Shown piece by piece: positions 7,904-16,604 of a stretch of 36,378 nt of DNA; the first letter of the stretch is position 1; each line of letters begins with the position of its first letter. A program made the translations under genes and the position numbers. The stretch is from NCBI GenBank assembly GCA_026993975.1, contig JALWRR010000201.1, positions 1-36,378 of the forward strand. The letters are read 5' to 3'. Under the pieces are notes generated by a model that saw only the letters and a list, made by a program, of their open reading frames with translations, made no database searches and was not told the origin of the DNA. This DNA comes from Promethearchaeati archaeon. GTDB lineage: Archaea > Asgardarchaeota > Njordarchaeia > Njordarchaeales > Njordarchaeaceae.

Positions 7904-9763
7904 TTGAGTTCACCACTGAGATACTTTCCTTATTCTCCGAGATTCAACCAAGCCAAGGTAATGAAAAAGCTTTACTTAGAGATGAAGGATGGAAAATCAA
8001 TATTCTTTAATGCTCCAACGGGCTATGGTAAGACTCCAGTAGTGTTATCATCAGCGCTTCCCATCGCTGAGAAACTGGGGTTAAGAATTATCTGGACTGT
8101 TCGAACGGGTAATGAGACAGATAGACCGATAGAAGAGCTTCTTAATATTTCCAAAAAGATTGGTAGGTTTATTTTCGGTTTCTCACTTAGGGGAAAAAGA
8201 GACATGTGTTTGTTAGCAAGGGAAAGAAATATAAGTGATCATGAGGGAGTTAGCGTTGTGTGTCAAAAACTAAGGAGAAAATGCCAGTATTACCACAATC
8301 TCTCAGTAGGGCACTTCACTTTCACTAAACCCTTAATATTCAGTGAGATTCTTGATTACGCAATGAAAACTAGGATTTGTCCATACTTCCTCCAATTTAA
8401 ATTACTGAGAAAAGCCACAGTTATTTCTTTGAGCTATAATTACATATTCTCGAGAGCTATTAGCTGGAGTATAAGAAATCATATAAACTTGAGAGACTCA
8501 ATCTTGATTGTTGATGAAGCCCATAACATGCAGAATGTTATATCCTCACTTTACTCAGATAAGATAACTATAAATACAGTTGATCGAGCCATAAATGAGT
8601 TAAAAGAGTTTAGAGATAAAGATTCTGTAAAGCTACTGGATAAACTCAAGCACTTAAGAGATCTACTAGCTAAAGAGGCTAATAGCCTTAAAGGTGAAGA
8701 TGATTTATTCGATATAGAGAGCATATTTTATGAATCTGGTATTGATGACGATGATGTAAACCATGCTAGAAAAGTTATATCGAAGATTTATTCAAATAAG
8801 CTTAAGGAGGGTAAATCACCCAGATCATCCCTACGGCACTTAATTGATTTCCTAGTAACATCAATCAATATGCTTGGAATTAATGGAATTGTATTCCTCA
8901 AGTATAGGGATAAAAACAGGGTGATCTTTGAGAGATGGGATATGAGGGCGTCAGAATACCTCAACGATATTTGGGGACAATTCTACAGCATAGTATTCAT
9001 GTCTGGTACCCTTAAACCCTATAAAGCTTTCTCCGAAATTATTGGACTGAATGAATATGTGGCTATATCAGATAAATTCAATGTACTGAAGACGAACGTT
9101 ATCTCCCTAATAGTTAAGGATCTAAGTACTAAGGGGGAAGAGCTAGATAAAGAAATGCGCAATAGATATGTGGAAGCACTAAAGTTGATTATTCCGGAAC
9201 TAGAGTTTAACACAGCTATTTTCTTCGCTAGCTACCGGATTATGAATGAGTTAATAGATGAAGTAACAGATCTAGCTAAAGAACACGATAAAAAGATTTA
9301 TGTTGAGAGAGAAGGAATGAAAGGAGAGGAAGCCAGGAAGATACTAGATGATTTCAAGAAAGGCTCCAATAACATTCTTCTAGCCTCAATGCAAGGTAGA
9401 TTCGCCGAAGGAGCAGATTTTCCCGGTGAAGCACTTGAATGCATAATATTGATCGGTATACCTTTCGAGAAGTTAACAATGAGAACCAAGCTATACATAA
9501 ACTATTACACGGAACTATATGGTTCCACTAAAGGCAAGTTCTATGCCTATATCCTCCCAGCGCTAAAACGAGCATCACAATCAATGGGTAGAGCTATTAG
9601 AGGCCCAAGCGACAAAGCTATTATAATAGCGATGGATGAGAGGTATAGAGAGAAGAGATATTTAAAGCTCTTGCCTTACTTCTTCACACAAAACGTAAAA
9701 CTAGTTAACACTCTAGCAGCTATAGACTTTATTAACGATTTCAAAAAAATAAGAAGAAACTAA
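7904..9763 (+). CDS. XPD/Rad3-type Fe-S DNA helicase
   Basis: SF2 5'-to-3' helicase of the XPD/Rad3/DinG group. Walker A APTGYGKT is near residues 38-45. Four cysteines, near 102, 120, 127 and 159, fit the [4Fe-4S] cluster domain. The DEAH box is near 204-207. Motif III-like YSIVFMSGTL, motif V LLASMQGRFAEGADFPG and motif VI QSMGRAIRGP complete the set. About 619 residues is close to archaeal XPD length. The start is TTG at 7904, preceded by an AGGTTT-like site, with a TATA-like CATATTATATT around 7858-7868. It is transcribed alone. Crenarchaea often have more than one XPD/DinG-like helicase, so I do not assign the nucleotide-excision-repair symbol. Confidence 0.88.
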   Translation: MSSPLRYFPYSPRFNQAKVMKKLYLEMKDGKSIFFNAPTGYGKTPVVLSSALPIAEKLGLRIIWTVRTGNETDRPIEELLNISKKIGRFIFGFSLRGKRDMCLLARERNISDHEGVSVVCQKLRRKCQYYHNLSVGHFTFTKPLIFSEILDYAMKTRICPYFLQFKLLRKATVISLSYNYIFSRAISWSIRNHINLRDSILIVDEAHNMQNVISSLYSDKITINTVDRAINELKEFRDKDSVKLLDKLKHLRDLLAKEANSLKGEDDLFDIESIFYESGIDDDDVNHARKVISKIYSNKLKEGKSPRSSLRHLIDFLVTSINMLGINGIVFLKYRDKNRVIFERWDMRASEYLNDIWGQFYSIVFMSGTLKPYKAFSEIIGLNEYVAISDKFNVLKTNVISLIVKDLSTKGEELDKEMRNRYVEALKLIIPELEFNTAIFFASYRIMNELIDEVTDLAKEHDKKIYVEREGMKGEEARKILDDFKKGSNNILLASMQGRFAEGADFPGEALECIILIGIPFEKLTMRTKLYINYYTELYGSTKGKFYAYILPALKRASQSMGRAIRGPSDKAIIIAMDERYREKRYLKLLPYFFTQNVKLVNTLAAIDFINDFKKIRRN

Positions 9764-9890
9764 ATATCAGGGAAAATCTAATTAGATATAGTGAGATGTC
9801 AGAATAAACTAAATCTAAGAACGCAGATATAGTATTCATTAATTTTATTATATTATATTTACTCAAAATAACGCTTGATAGGTGTTTAAA

Positions 9891-11105
9891 GTGCTAGGTT
9901 CATCAAGAGTAATAGCAACAAATATAGATGAGAGCTTGCCATTCTATTTATTAGATGATTATCGAAAAGAACTTGTAGCGGAAATTAAAAGAATTGAAAA
10001 GATAGGTGATAAACTAGCTCTAGTTCTTGATGATACTATTTTTTATCCAGGAGGAGGTCATCAGCCGCATGACACTGGTCGAGTAATTATAAATGGGAGA
10101 GAGTTTTTGATCAATAAAGTTGAGAAAAGAGAAAACACTATATTACATTACCTTAATGAGTTTACTGATACGACAAAATTACCAGTAGGTAGCAAAGTTA
10201 AATTAATGATAGATTGGGAGAGACGGTACAGAATCATGAAACTGCATACAGCTGAACACATATTCATGGAATGTATCCGTAAGGAGGGATATGATTTAGA
10301 GAACGGTCAATGGGGCCCAGATAAGGGATTAATAGTATTTAATGAAGAAATTCCTCCTGAAACCCTATTCAAGTGCGAAGCGGGAACGAATAAGATAATC
10401 AGGAAGGATCTCTCAGTATATAGAGTCATAAATAGAAATTACATTACGATAAAGATAGATGAATATAGTGAGAGGCCGTGTGGTGGGACTCACGTAAGTC
10501 GCACGGGAGAAATAGGGTTCTTCAAGATAATTAGTATTCTGAAGCGTGGTAAGGCAGTGTATTTTAATGTTGGCAACGAAGCGATTGATTCAATTATTAA
10601 GGATTACAATGATTTACTCTCGATAGCTATAAATACACTTAACTTGAGACAGGAGATTGATTTAAGGAAAGTTAATAAAATGATTTTAGATACAGTAAAG
10701 GATTTCTCTGGGATAAGAAACCAAAATGAGAAATTATCGAGAATGCTGATCAAGATAATTATTCAGTTACCATACAGAGAAGTTAAAATTGGTGAACACG
10801 TATTTAAAGCACATTATCTAGATTTAACTGATCTAGAGGTTCAACCAAAGCATCTCAAGAGGATAGGACAATTGATATCCAGTGGAGAGAAAGAAGAATT
10901 CGTGATTTTTAAGCTGTCTGAAGAATCAGTAGCTCTAATCTTTAAGCGCTCCAAAAAGCTTTTTAAAAAGTTAAGAAAGGAGCTGAGAAGAATCACCAAG
11001 AATGAATCAACTAAAGTTCAGGTCAGTTCCATAGAGGGAGGCCTCGTAATAAAATCAATGAATCAAAACATAGATAGTATTATAAAACTAATACAAACAT
11101 CATAA
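9891..11105 (+). CDS. AlaX-L type alanyl-tRNA editing protein
   Basis: Trans-editing protein that hydrolyses Ser-tRNA(Ala) or Gly-tRNA(Ala). It resembles the editing part of alanyl-tRNA synthetase: substrate-pocket FYPGGGHQPHDTG, then the zinc-binding HTAEH (histidines near 119 and 123) and CGGTH (cysteine 197, histidine 201). A C-terminal part of about 190 residues resembles the AlaRS C-terminal/DHHA1-like region found in large AlaX proteins. The start is GTG at 9891, five bases after GGTGT (9881-9885); the GTG at 9882 lies within that site. A TATA-like element near 9850-9858 leaves a leader of only about ten bases. The final residues are basic, suiting tRNA contact. Confidence 0.87.
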   Translation: MLGSSRVIATNIDESLPFYLLDDYRKELVAEIKRIEKIGDKLALVLDDTIFYPGGGHQPHDTGRVIINGREFLINKVEKRENTILHYLNEFTDTTKLPVGSKVKLMIDWERRYRIMKLHTAEHIFMECIRKEGYDLENGQWGPDKGLIVFNEEIPPETLFKCEAGTNKIIRKDLSVYRVINRNYITIKIDEYSERPCGGTHVSRTGEIGFFKIISILKRGKAVYFNVGNEAIDSIIKDYNDLLSIAINTLNLRQEIDLRKVNKMILDTVKDFSGIRNQNEKLSRMLIKIIIQLPYREVKIGEHVFKAHYLDLTDLEVQPKHLKRIGQLISSGEKEEFVIFKLSEESVALIFKRSKKLFKKLRKELRRITKNESTKVQVSSIEGGLVIKSMNQNIDSIIKLIQTS

Positions 11106-11128
11106 AGAATCAGTCATTATTAATTCTC

Positions 11129-11148
11129 TTGAAAAAATAAAAGAAAAG
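11129..11148 (-). terminator. T-rich terminator for the surface-protein gene
   Basis: On the minus strand this reads as pyrimidine/T-rich sequence with runs of four to six T, starting about ten bases past the stop codon of the surface-protein gene. It lies between two convergent genes. Confidence 0.4.
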
Positions 11149-11158
11149 TGTGAATAAT

Positions 11159-13714
11159 TCACTCCCGCTTCTTAATGAAGATTCCTCCAACAATTATCAC
11201 AACTAGAGCTATACCAATAAGAAGCACAAGCACTCTCGGTACTTTCGGTGTGGGAGCTGTTCCTCCACCGCCAGGAGCAGGAGTTACAGCAGAGACTAAT
11301 TCTAGTATCGCTTGAGAGAATGTTTGAACGAATTGACTTGATGATGATTCCTGAAGCATTCTTACGCCAGCAGCATAGAACATTCCTCCCTCCGAGGTCT
11401 CATTTTCTCCCTTCCCGGGTCTAGTTCCCTTTTCCATCTCGTATGGTCCGAAATCATAGATAACTATTGTTGGATTAGATAATAATTCGAATGAACCAGA
11501 AGCCTCTATGTTTAATTCATACTCCACAATAATCGTGCTATTTACAGGTAGATCTATAGGGTTCTCCTTGTTACCAATAACAACGTAAGTGATACCGATC
11601 TTATCATTAGTTACTGCGCCGTAACCAGTTGTTAGAGCGGTACCGTTAATAACTACATTTCCTGCGAATGATACTTGTGAAGCGTTCCAGTAATCAATTA
11701 TGTGAATTATTGTTGTGTTTAAATCACCCACATTACTGATCTCTAAGTGAACCTTGATTTTTCCAGTAGTGTTATCAATAGTCAAGGTCTTGTTGACAGA
11801 GATTTCTGCATGAAGCAATGGATACCTAAAGATTCTTCCTCTCAATCTAGCAGGTGGCAAAACGAACATTGAATACAAGTTGGAAGCTATTGGACCAGCT
11901 TTAAACTCAGATATTCCTGATGTAGTGAAGTTCTTTGTGAAACCATCATAATAAACTATTGCCCCAACGAAATGTAGTCCTGGCTTAGTCCTAACTTCGT
12001 AAGTTGTTCTTCTCTCATAACTGTATCCGCTCTCAAAATAGTCATTGATTTGATCCACATGGAAAGTATCTAGTATATCCATATCTATTATGTTACCATA
12101 CTCATCTAGTATTCCATGAATCACTTGTACACTTATGTTCTTAGCTGGCAGAGCACCAAAGTTAGTTAAATTGGTTACTACTGTAACAGTCTTACCTACT
12201 TCGACGAAGCTCTTGCCAGTAGGTGTCTCTACATGGACTTGGGGAATCAGGAATGTTCCATTGCAGCTTAATGGGTAGAAGAAACCATTAGCAACAATAC
12301 TATATTTTACACCAGCATTATCTGTGTAAACGACTATAGGTCCAAAGTTAAATGGTAGTAACTTATCACCTATAAGCGATGGATTAAAGTTCAAAGTCAT
12401 TTCTCTAATAGCGGTATCTCCAGGTCCCAATAAACCTATCTTTGTTCTTAACATGTATCTTGTTCCATGAGGGCCTCTCACTTGATCTAGTTCCCAATCT
12501 TTCGGTAAAAAGTAATTATTCTTTATTAACCACGATATCGTGTCATAAGCGTCTTTGTCTAGTGGTATTATAGCTCTAACTCTCTTAGCTACCGCAGAAC
12601 CATTATTTGTTACCTCTAATTTAAGAGTTAGGTACGTATTCGGGCTTATTGGATATGGTTCAGCAGTGAATTTAGCTTGAAGCACAGGGAATTTATTCAT
12701 TCTTTCCGAGTAATTATAGGGCTTGAACTTAATTACTACGTCATCTAGCGTACTTGGCCAATTGTATTCCCAGCTACCATCTAAGGCTTTTGCGTGAAGT
12801 ATGTATTGATAATAACCAGTGATTCCAGGGAATGAGCTATTGGTTGGCGTGCTAGCGTTTCTATCTAAGATAACAGGGAAAGGTATCTTTACCTCAATCG
12901 TGCTCCACATTGAATCCTCTGACCAACTTATTTCCCCAGTATGCTGAAATATGTGATTGATCGATATAATATATTGCTCTGAAGTATCATTATAAGTCAC
13001 TGCATTCTCAGCGATGAATGCTGCTCCTACAACTGGAATCAATTCATTCCTGTTTCCATTCTTGTTCAAATCATCTTTATCTCTTCCAATAACAAGCATC
13101 AATCTAGCGTAGGGCGAATCTAAGATAGCATCATAGGTTACTAGACCCATAAGTCCTTCTGATCCCAAAATGTTCTTGAATGTGTTCTGGAAGAACAAGT
13201 CAAAGTCCGTATCATTCATTATCGCGTAGAACTGAAGAGTAACCATATTATTCTTGAACTCTTCCCAGATAACATGATAAGTTAATCCATATGCTGAACC
13301 AATAATATTAGCGGCTCTAAATGCATCAGCAATAGCGTCTTCCTCACCATAACCCGCTCCAGCCTGATACTGCAATATTAATGAAGCTCCTGGAGGTATC
13401 TCCCAGACAGGTCTATGAATGTAATGAGTCCAGTCAAATCCCTTTCCAAACGATAGAACTACGAGATTTATTCTACTGAACGCTGGATCATTTATATCGA
13501 ATCCTATTGTAGTGTTGCCTCCGATTCTAACAGCTATAGCAGCCATCGCCTTATTCTTCCCCCATAATAACTGTATGCCCTCCGCGTAAGCATTATAGTT
13601 CAGCGTGTTATTCTCTTGCGCCCGAAGAGGCTGAATCGTTATCGGGGTTGTTGAATTTAAAATCAGGAATGCGATAGCAAAGGCTATCGCGATCTTACCT
13701 GCATTCTTAAGCAA
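11159..13714 (-). CDS. Large secreted, membrane-anchored surface glycoprotein
   Basis: Predicted extracellular protein of about 851 residues. It has a basic start and hydrophobic signal (GKIAIAFAIAFLILNS) ending near an alanine-glutamine site, a long beta-rich ectodomain, a proline/glycine/threonine linker near the C-terminus, one membrane helix (VLVLLIGIALVVIIVGGIFI) and a KKRE cytoplasmic tail. The first about 280 residues are not assigned but resemble a DOMON-like beta-sandwich. At least three CARDB/Ig-like repeats follow, with motifs such as LEVTNNGSAVAKRV, VVTNLTNFGALPAKNI and LEISNVGDLNTT. Many N-x-S/T sequons suggest heavy N-glycosylation. TTG at 13714 is preferred as start, five bases after GGTGA (13720-13724); an ATG four codons upstream (13726) is the alternative. 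Ligand and role are unknown. Confidence 0.75.
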   Translation of the reverse strand: MLKNAGKIAIAFAIAFLILNSTTPITIQPLRAQENNTLNYNAYAEGIQLLWGKNKAMAAIAVRIGGNTTIGFDINDPAFSRINLVVLSFGKGFDWTHYIHRPVWEIPPGASLILQYQAGAGYGEEDAIADAFRAANIIGSAYGLTYHVIWEEFKNNMVTLQFYAIMNDTDFDLFFQNTFKNILGSEGLMGLVTYDAILDSPYARLMLVIGRDKDDLNKNGNRNELIPVVGAAFIAENAVTYNDTSEQYIISINHIFQHTGEISWSEDSMWSTIEVKIPFPVILDRNASTPTNSSFPGITGYYQYILHAKALDGSWEYNWPSTLDDVVIKFKPYNYSERMNKFPVLQAKFTAEPYPISPNTYLTLKLEVTNNGSAVAKRVRAIIPLDKDAYDTISWLIKNNYFLPKDWELDQVRGPHGTRYMLRTKIGLLGPGDTAIREMTLNFNPSLIGDKLLPFNFGPIVVYTDNAGVKYSIVANGFFYPLSCNGTFLIPQVHVETPTGKSFVEVGKTVTVVTNLTNFGALPAKNISVQVIHGILDEYGNIIDMDILDTFHVDQINDYFESGYSYERRTTYEVRTKPGLHFVGAIVYYDGFTKNFTTSGISEFKAGPIASNLYSMFVLPPARLRGRIFRYPLLHAEISVNKTLTIDNTTGKIKVHLEISNVGDLNTTIIHIIDYWNASQVSFAGNVVINGTALTTGYGAVTNDKIGITYVVIGNKENPIDLPVNSTIIVEYELNIEASGSFELLSNPTIVIYDFGPYEMEKGTRPGKGENETSEGGMFYAAGVRMLQESSSSQFVQTFSQAILELVSAVTPAPGGGGTAPTPKVPRVLVLLIGIALVVIIVGGIFIKKRE

Positions 13715-13762
13715 TTTTTTCACCATTTAATTAGATTTATTTATGAGATATGTTTCAATATT

Positions 13763-13770
13763 CTTTATAC
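13763..13770 (-). promoter_or_regulatory. TATA-like element of the surface-protein gene
   Basis: On the minus strand this reads GTATAAAG. A transcription start about 26 bases further (near 13740) would give a leader of about 26 nt with GGTGA just before the TTG at 13714. Confidence 0.4.
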
Positions 13771-13833
13771 TCCAAGAAATAATTTAAATGTTTCCAAAAA
13801 TAATTATATATGTAATATTTTTCTTACACCATT

Positions 13834-14493
13834 TTATGAAGAGACCCTATTTATGCAACTGATTATTGACAATGCGTCTAACTTATCAATAATGCATGCG
13901 TTTCCTAGGTTAGGTAAATTGTTCCTATTTTTCTTGTTTTTGAGTATTATGGCATGGCATCCAGCGTTTCTAGCTGCTTCTGCATCTAGGTAATGATCAC
14001 CAACGTATATGCATTCCTGCGGCTTTGCATTAAGTTTCTCGCATATTCTGAGAAGCCCGTCTGGGTATGGCTTAGGCTTTGCGTCTTCTCTTGTGATAAT
14101 TAGCTCTATCTCGCTCCATAATTCTAGCTTGCTGACTACTTCTTGAACGTATTTTCTTCCACTTAGAGAATATATAGCTATTATGTATCCCATTTTATTC
14201 AGTTTGCTGATTACTTCTCTTGCTTTTTCTTCAATTGCTGCGTTTTTGAGTGCTCTTAATTCGTATTCAGTAGCTATCTCAGAAGCTTTAAGATATATTT
14301 TCCAAGCTTTCTCAGTATCATTGAATTTTTTTCTTAACGCGTCATAAACTTTCTTAAAGAATGGTGAATCCACGGAAATTCTTATTCCATACTTAGATAA
14401 GAACCTTATGATTTCTTCTCTCGCTTCAATAAATACTGAGAAAGCGGGATGCACGATTACTCCGTCAACATCAAAGATTATTACTCTGATCAT
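13834..14493 (-). CDS. HAD-superfamily phosphatase
   Basis: Haloacid-dehalogenase-like hydrolase of 219 residues, subclass with a helical cap inserted after motif I. The nucleophile and acid/base aspartates are D8 and D10 in IIFDVDGVI. Motif II is the serine in YSLSGRK. Motif III is the lysine region AKPKPYPDGL. Motif IV is VGDHYLDAEAARNAG. The overall pattern matches phosphoglycolate-phosphatase/beta-phosphoglucomutase relatives, but substrate cannot be read from sequence. It starts with ATG 12 bases after the stop of the Mth938-domain gene, behind GAGGT, and forms an operon with it. Confidence 0.85.
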   Translation of the reverse strand: MIRVIIFDVDGVIVHPAFSVFIEAREEIIRFLSKYGIRISVDSPFFKKVYDALRKKFNDTEKAWKIYLKASEIATEYELRALKNAAIEEKAREVISKLNKMGYIIAIYSLSGRKYVQEVVSKLELWSEIELIITREDAKPKPYPDGLLRICEKLNAKPQECIYVGDHYLDAEAARNAGCHAIILKNKKNRNNLPNLGNACIIDKLDALSIISCINRVSS

Positions 14494-14505
14494 TAGATTA
14501 TACCT

Positions 14506-14850
14506 CTAGCAAGTTAAGTGAAGTGCAGCTACCACCCTCTTGCCTTCCGCTATGAGTTTATTGAATTCATCGCAAGCATCACTAGTGCGCTTAACTATGA
14601 CTTTGATCCCCATTTCCTCAATCTTGTTAATGAGATCTTTAGGAACCTTCATAGCCCCCATTGCTCCAGTGCCTATAATCAGTATCTCCGGCTTATACTC
14701 AATTACATCGATTATATCCTCGTAATGTAGTTTATGCCCCTCTTTTCTCCACCAATTCGCCGCAATTTTATCTGGATAAATGATGAGATCAGAAGTATAC
14801 TTCTTGCCGTTAACAATAATTTCCCCGAAAGAATAATGATCTATCCTCAT
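14506..14850 (-). CDS. Mth938-domain (DUF498/NDUFAF3-like) protein
   Basis: Small single-domain protein of about 114 residues from the Mth938/DUF498 family, whose eukaryotic members help assemble respiratory complex I. The archaeal role is not established. Characteristic segments are FGEIIVNGKKYTSDLIIYPD, a WWRKEGHKL loop, the strand PEILIIGTGAMGAM and the C-terminal GKRVVAALHLTC. The start is ATG at 14850, eight bases after GGTGA; the GTG at 14862 lies inside that Shine-Dalgarno site. It is first in a two-gene operon with the HAD phosphatase. The family assignment rests on these motifs; any functional link with the phosphatase is inference. Confidence 0.82.
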   Translation of the reverse strand: MRIDHYSFGEIIVNGKKYTSDLIIYPDKIAANWWRKEGHKLHYEDIIDVIEYKPEILIIGTGAMGAMKVPKDLINKIEEMGIKVIVKRTSDACDEFNKLIAEGKRVVAALHLTC

Positions 14851-15116
14851 ATTCGGACTCACCTAAATTAGCAATAGCTTATGCCCCTAAAATTAAATTG
14901 TTAAAAAACATGGCATTAAAGCTTTAAGTCATTGATTATATGCACTATGTGTAGTCACAGATACTTCGCTCATCATGATACTGATTAATTTTTATTGATG
15001 GTTTAACCTTATATTTCCTGTAGGTGAGTAGTATTATATTACGTTCTGCTATATCGGATCCGTAGCGATTAGAGCTATTCCTGTTATATTAAGCGCTTTA
15101 GTGCTGGTGGTTCCCG

Positions 15117-15695
15117 TTGCCGGAAGCGATACCGTTCATTAAAATAGTTGTGCTTGGTGATCTGGAAGAGGAGGAAAATCTTGCTAATAGATTGAAACTG
15201 GAGAGTGATCGTGTATCTAGAATCAAGCTTAATGTTGAGGGTGTTGATATTAACGTTATTTTTGTTTTTCCGGATCCCAGAACACGCAACGAGCAGTTTC
15301 TTGAAATATATCTAATAGAAGCAGATATAATTATTCTCTGTTTATCTCAAAAAGTGTTTAATGAGATCCTAAAAGGCAACTTCGTTAAGTTATGGAAATA
15401 CCCTGATAAACATTACGTGATTTTAACTAGTGATGAGATGGATCAAATAAGCGTCTTCGATGAATTACTTAATCTCGGCTTAAAAAGAATAACCGTAAAA
15501 TCAATCTCGGAGATAAAGAGTATGAATGATCTAGAGTCAATTATTAGAGAAGTTATTAAGAGATCGCTGAGCGATCTAGTTAAGTCAAGGAAGAGGACTC
15601 TTTTAGCTGGTTCACTAAAGTTTCTTGACGATGAAATAGTATTTAAAGAGGAGAAAGAGGGATTAATAAAAAAGATTCTCGAGGATTTACTGTGA
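15117..15695 (+). CDS. Degenerate Ras-like small-GTPase-fold protein
   Basis: Protein of 192 residues whose strand order resembles a small GTPase, although the nucleotide site is missing. It opens with FIKIVVLGDLEEEENLANRL, where a P-loop would normally read GxxxxGK(S/T). A strand pair VEGVDINVIFVFPDPRTRNEQFL follows in the place of the switch II/DxxG region. Then come EADIIILCLS, a HYVILTSDEMD strand where NKxD would lie, a LGLKRITVKSISE strand where the SAK motif would lie, and a final helix. A basic C-terminal extension of about 50 residues follows. The start is TTG at 15117, six bases after GGTGG. The fold call is inference from pattern; no homology search was possible. A nucleotidyltransferase/HEPN-like gene follows 27 bases later, probably in the same operon. 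Confidence 0.6.
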   Translation: MPEAIPFIKIVVLGDLEEEENLANRLKLESDRVSRIKLNVEGVDINVIFVFPDPRTRNEQFLEIYLIEADIIILCLSQKVFNEILKGNFVKLWKYPDKHYVILTSDEMDQISVFDELLNLGLKRITVKSISEIKSMNDLESIIREVIKRSLSDLVKSRKRTLLAGSLKFLDDEIVFKEEKEGLIKKILEDLL

Positions 15696-15722
15696 GGCAT
15701 AAAGTACTAGTAGTGATCAACC

Positions 15723-16604
15723 TTGAATTCTCTAATTATCGATAAGGAGATAATACAGGTGGCTATTAGGAAGCTTAATAATGATTTAATCACTATCTAT
15801 AGAGCTGGTGATCTCTTAAATTGCGAGAAAGTAAGCATGATTCCTACGGAGATAGATTACTTAATAGTGACAGAGAACTTTATGAGTGACCTAGCAACAT
15901 TTCTAAGTAAAGTGAAGGAAGCTCTTCCCTTGGAATTTAGGGCTAGAGTAAATATAGAGGTTATCCAGAGAGAACTAGCTCTCCATTTCTATAGACACGC
16001 TATATATCCAGTTGTTAACGCTATTATAAATGGCAAAGTCATATATGGGAACGCTCCTAGAGAATTCTCTAGAAGCAATTACGAAGTTTCCTCTCTCTCA
16101 ACGCATTACTTAATTTGCAAGGCTCTATATAGATTTAACTACGCTGAGGAGGAATTTGTGAAAGGAAACCTAAGAGATGTGGCTCGGCATTTATTTTACT
16201 CAGTGAAATATTCCATAGCAGCGTTAATCATGGGGACAAGAAAAATAATTGTTAATTGCTGGAATGAAATGTTCAAAATAATTAGCATTGATGCTAACAA
16301 GTTACATAGAGTCATTTCTGAATGGATCATGGGGATAAATAATAAGCCCTGGAGGATTCATAGGATACACAAATTTAATTATGATACTCTCCTCTTCATC
16401 AGGGAATTAGATACTCCCTACAGGGTAATTAGAGAGGTCTGGACTACTCTAGATAAAGAGAACCTCATCGATTTCATAGGTTTAGCCAGGATAATTAAAA
16501 GTAAGAAACCAGACTATATCGATTTCGTATGCATCGACGATAAACCAACTCTAATTATATATAATCGCGATAAAGAGGAGAGGATAAGCTTAGTTAATGA
16601 TTAA
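15723..16604 (+). CDS. Degenerate nucleotidyltransferase-HEPN-like protein
   Basis: Protein of 293 residues. Residues 1-110 resemble a minimal nucleotidyltransferase: a YRAGDLL turn in place of the usual GSxxxG, then TEIDYLIV in place of SDIDLLVV, and later INGKVIYGN, a common ending of such domains. The metal-binding acidic pair is incomplete, so catalysis is doubtful. Residues about 130-180 (YAEEEFVKGNLRDVARHLFYSVKYSIAAL) look like a HEPN helical pair without a clear RxxxxH RNase motif. The C-terminal about 90 residues are not assigned. TTG at 15723 has a GTGAT site upstream. It likely shares a transcript with the pseudo-GTPase. Together they resemble a regulatory module, but no function can be assigned. 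Confidence 0.55.
   Translation: MNSLIIDKEIIQVAIRKLNNDLITIYRAGDLLNCEKVSMIPTEIDYLIVTENFMSDLATFLSKVKEALPLEFRARVNIEVIQRELALHFYRHAIYPVVNAIINGKVIYGNAPREFSRSNYEVSSLSTHYLICKALYRFNYAEEEFVKGNLRDVARHLFYSVKYSIAALIMGTRKIIVNCWNEMFKIISIDANKLHRVISEWIMGINNKPWRIHRIHKFNYDTLLFIRELDTPYRVIREVWTTLDKENLIDFIGLARIIKSKKPDYIDFVCIDDKPTLIIYNRDKEERISLVND

Noticed and set aside
9776-9787. Twelve-base perfect palindrome ATCTAATTAGAT after the helicase stop
   Set aside because: Short, AT-rich and likely by chance in this composition; no T-run adjacent and too far from the AlaX promoter core to be a convincing operator.
14960-15000. Minus-strand ATGATGA resembling a C box of a C/D sRNA
   Set aside because: No CTGA D or D' box and no C' box at the required distances were found on that strand.
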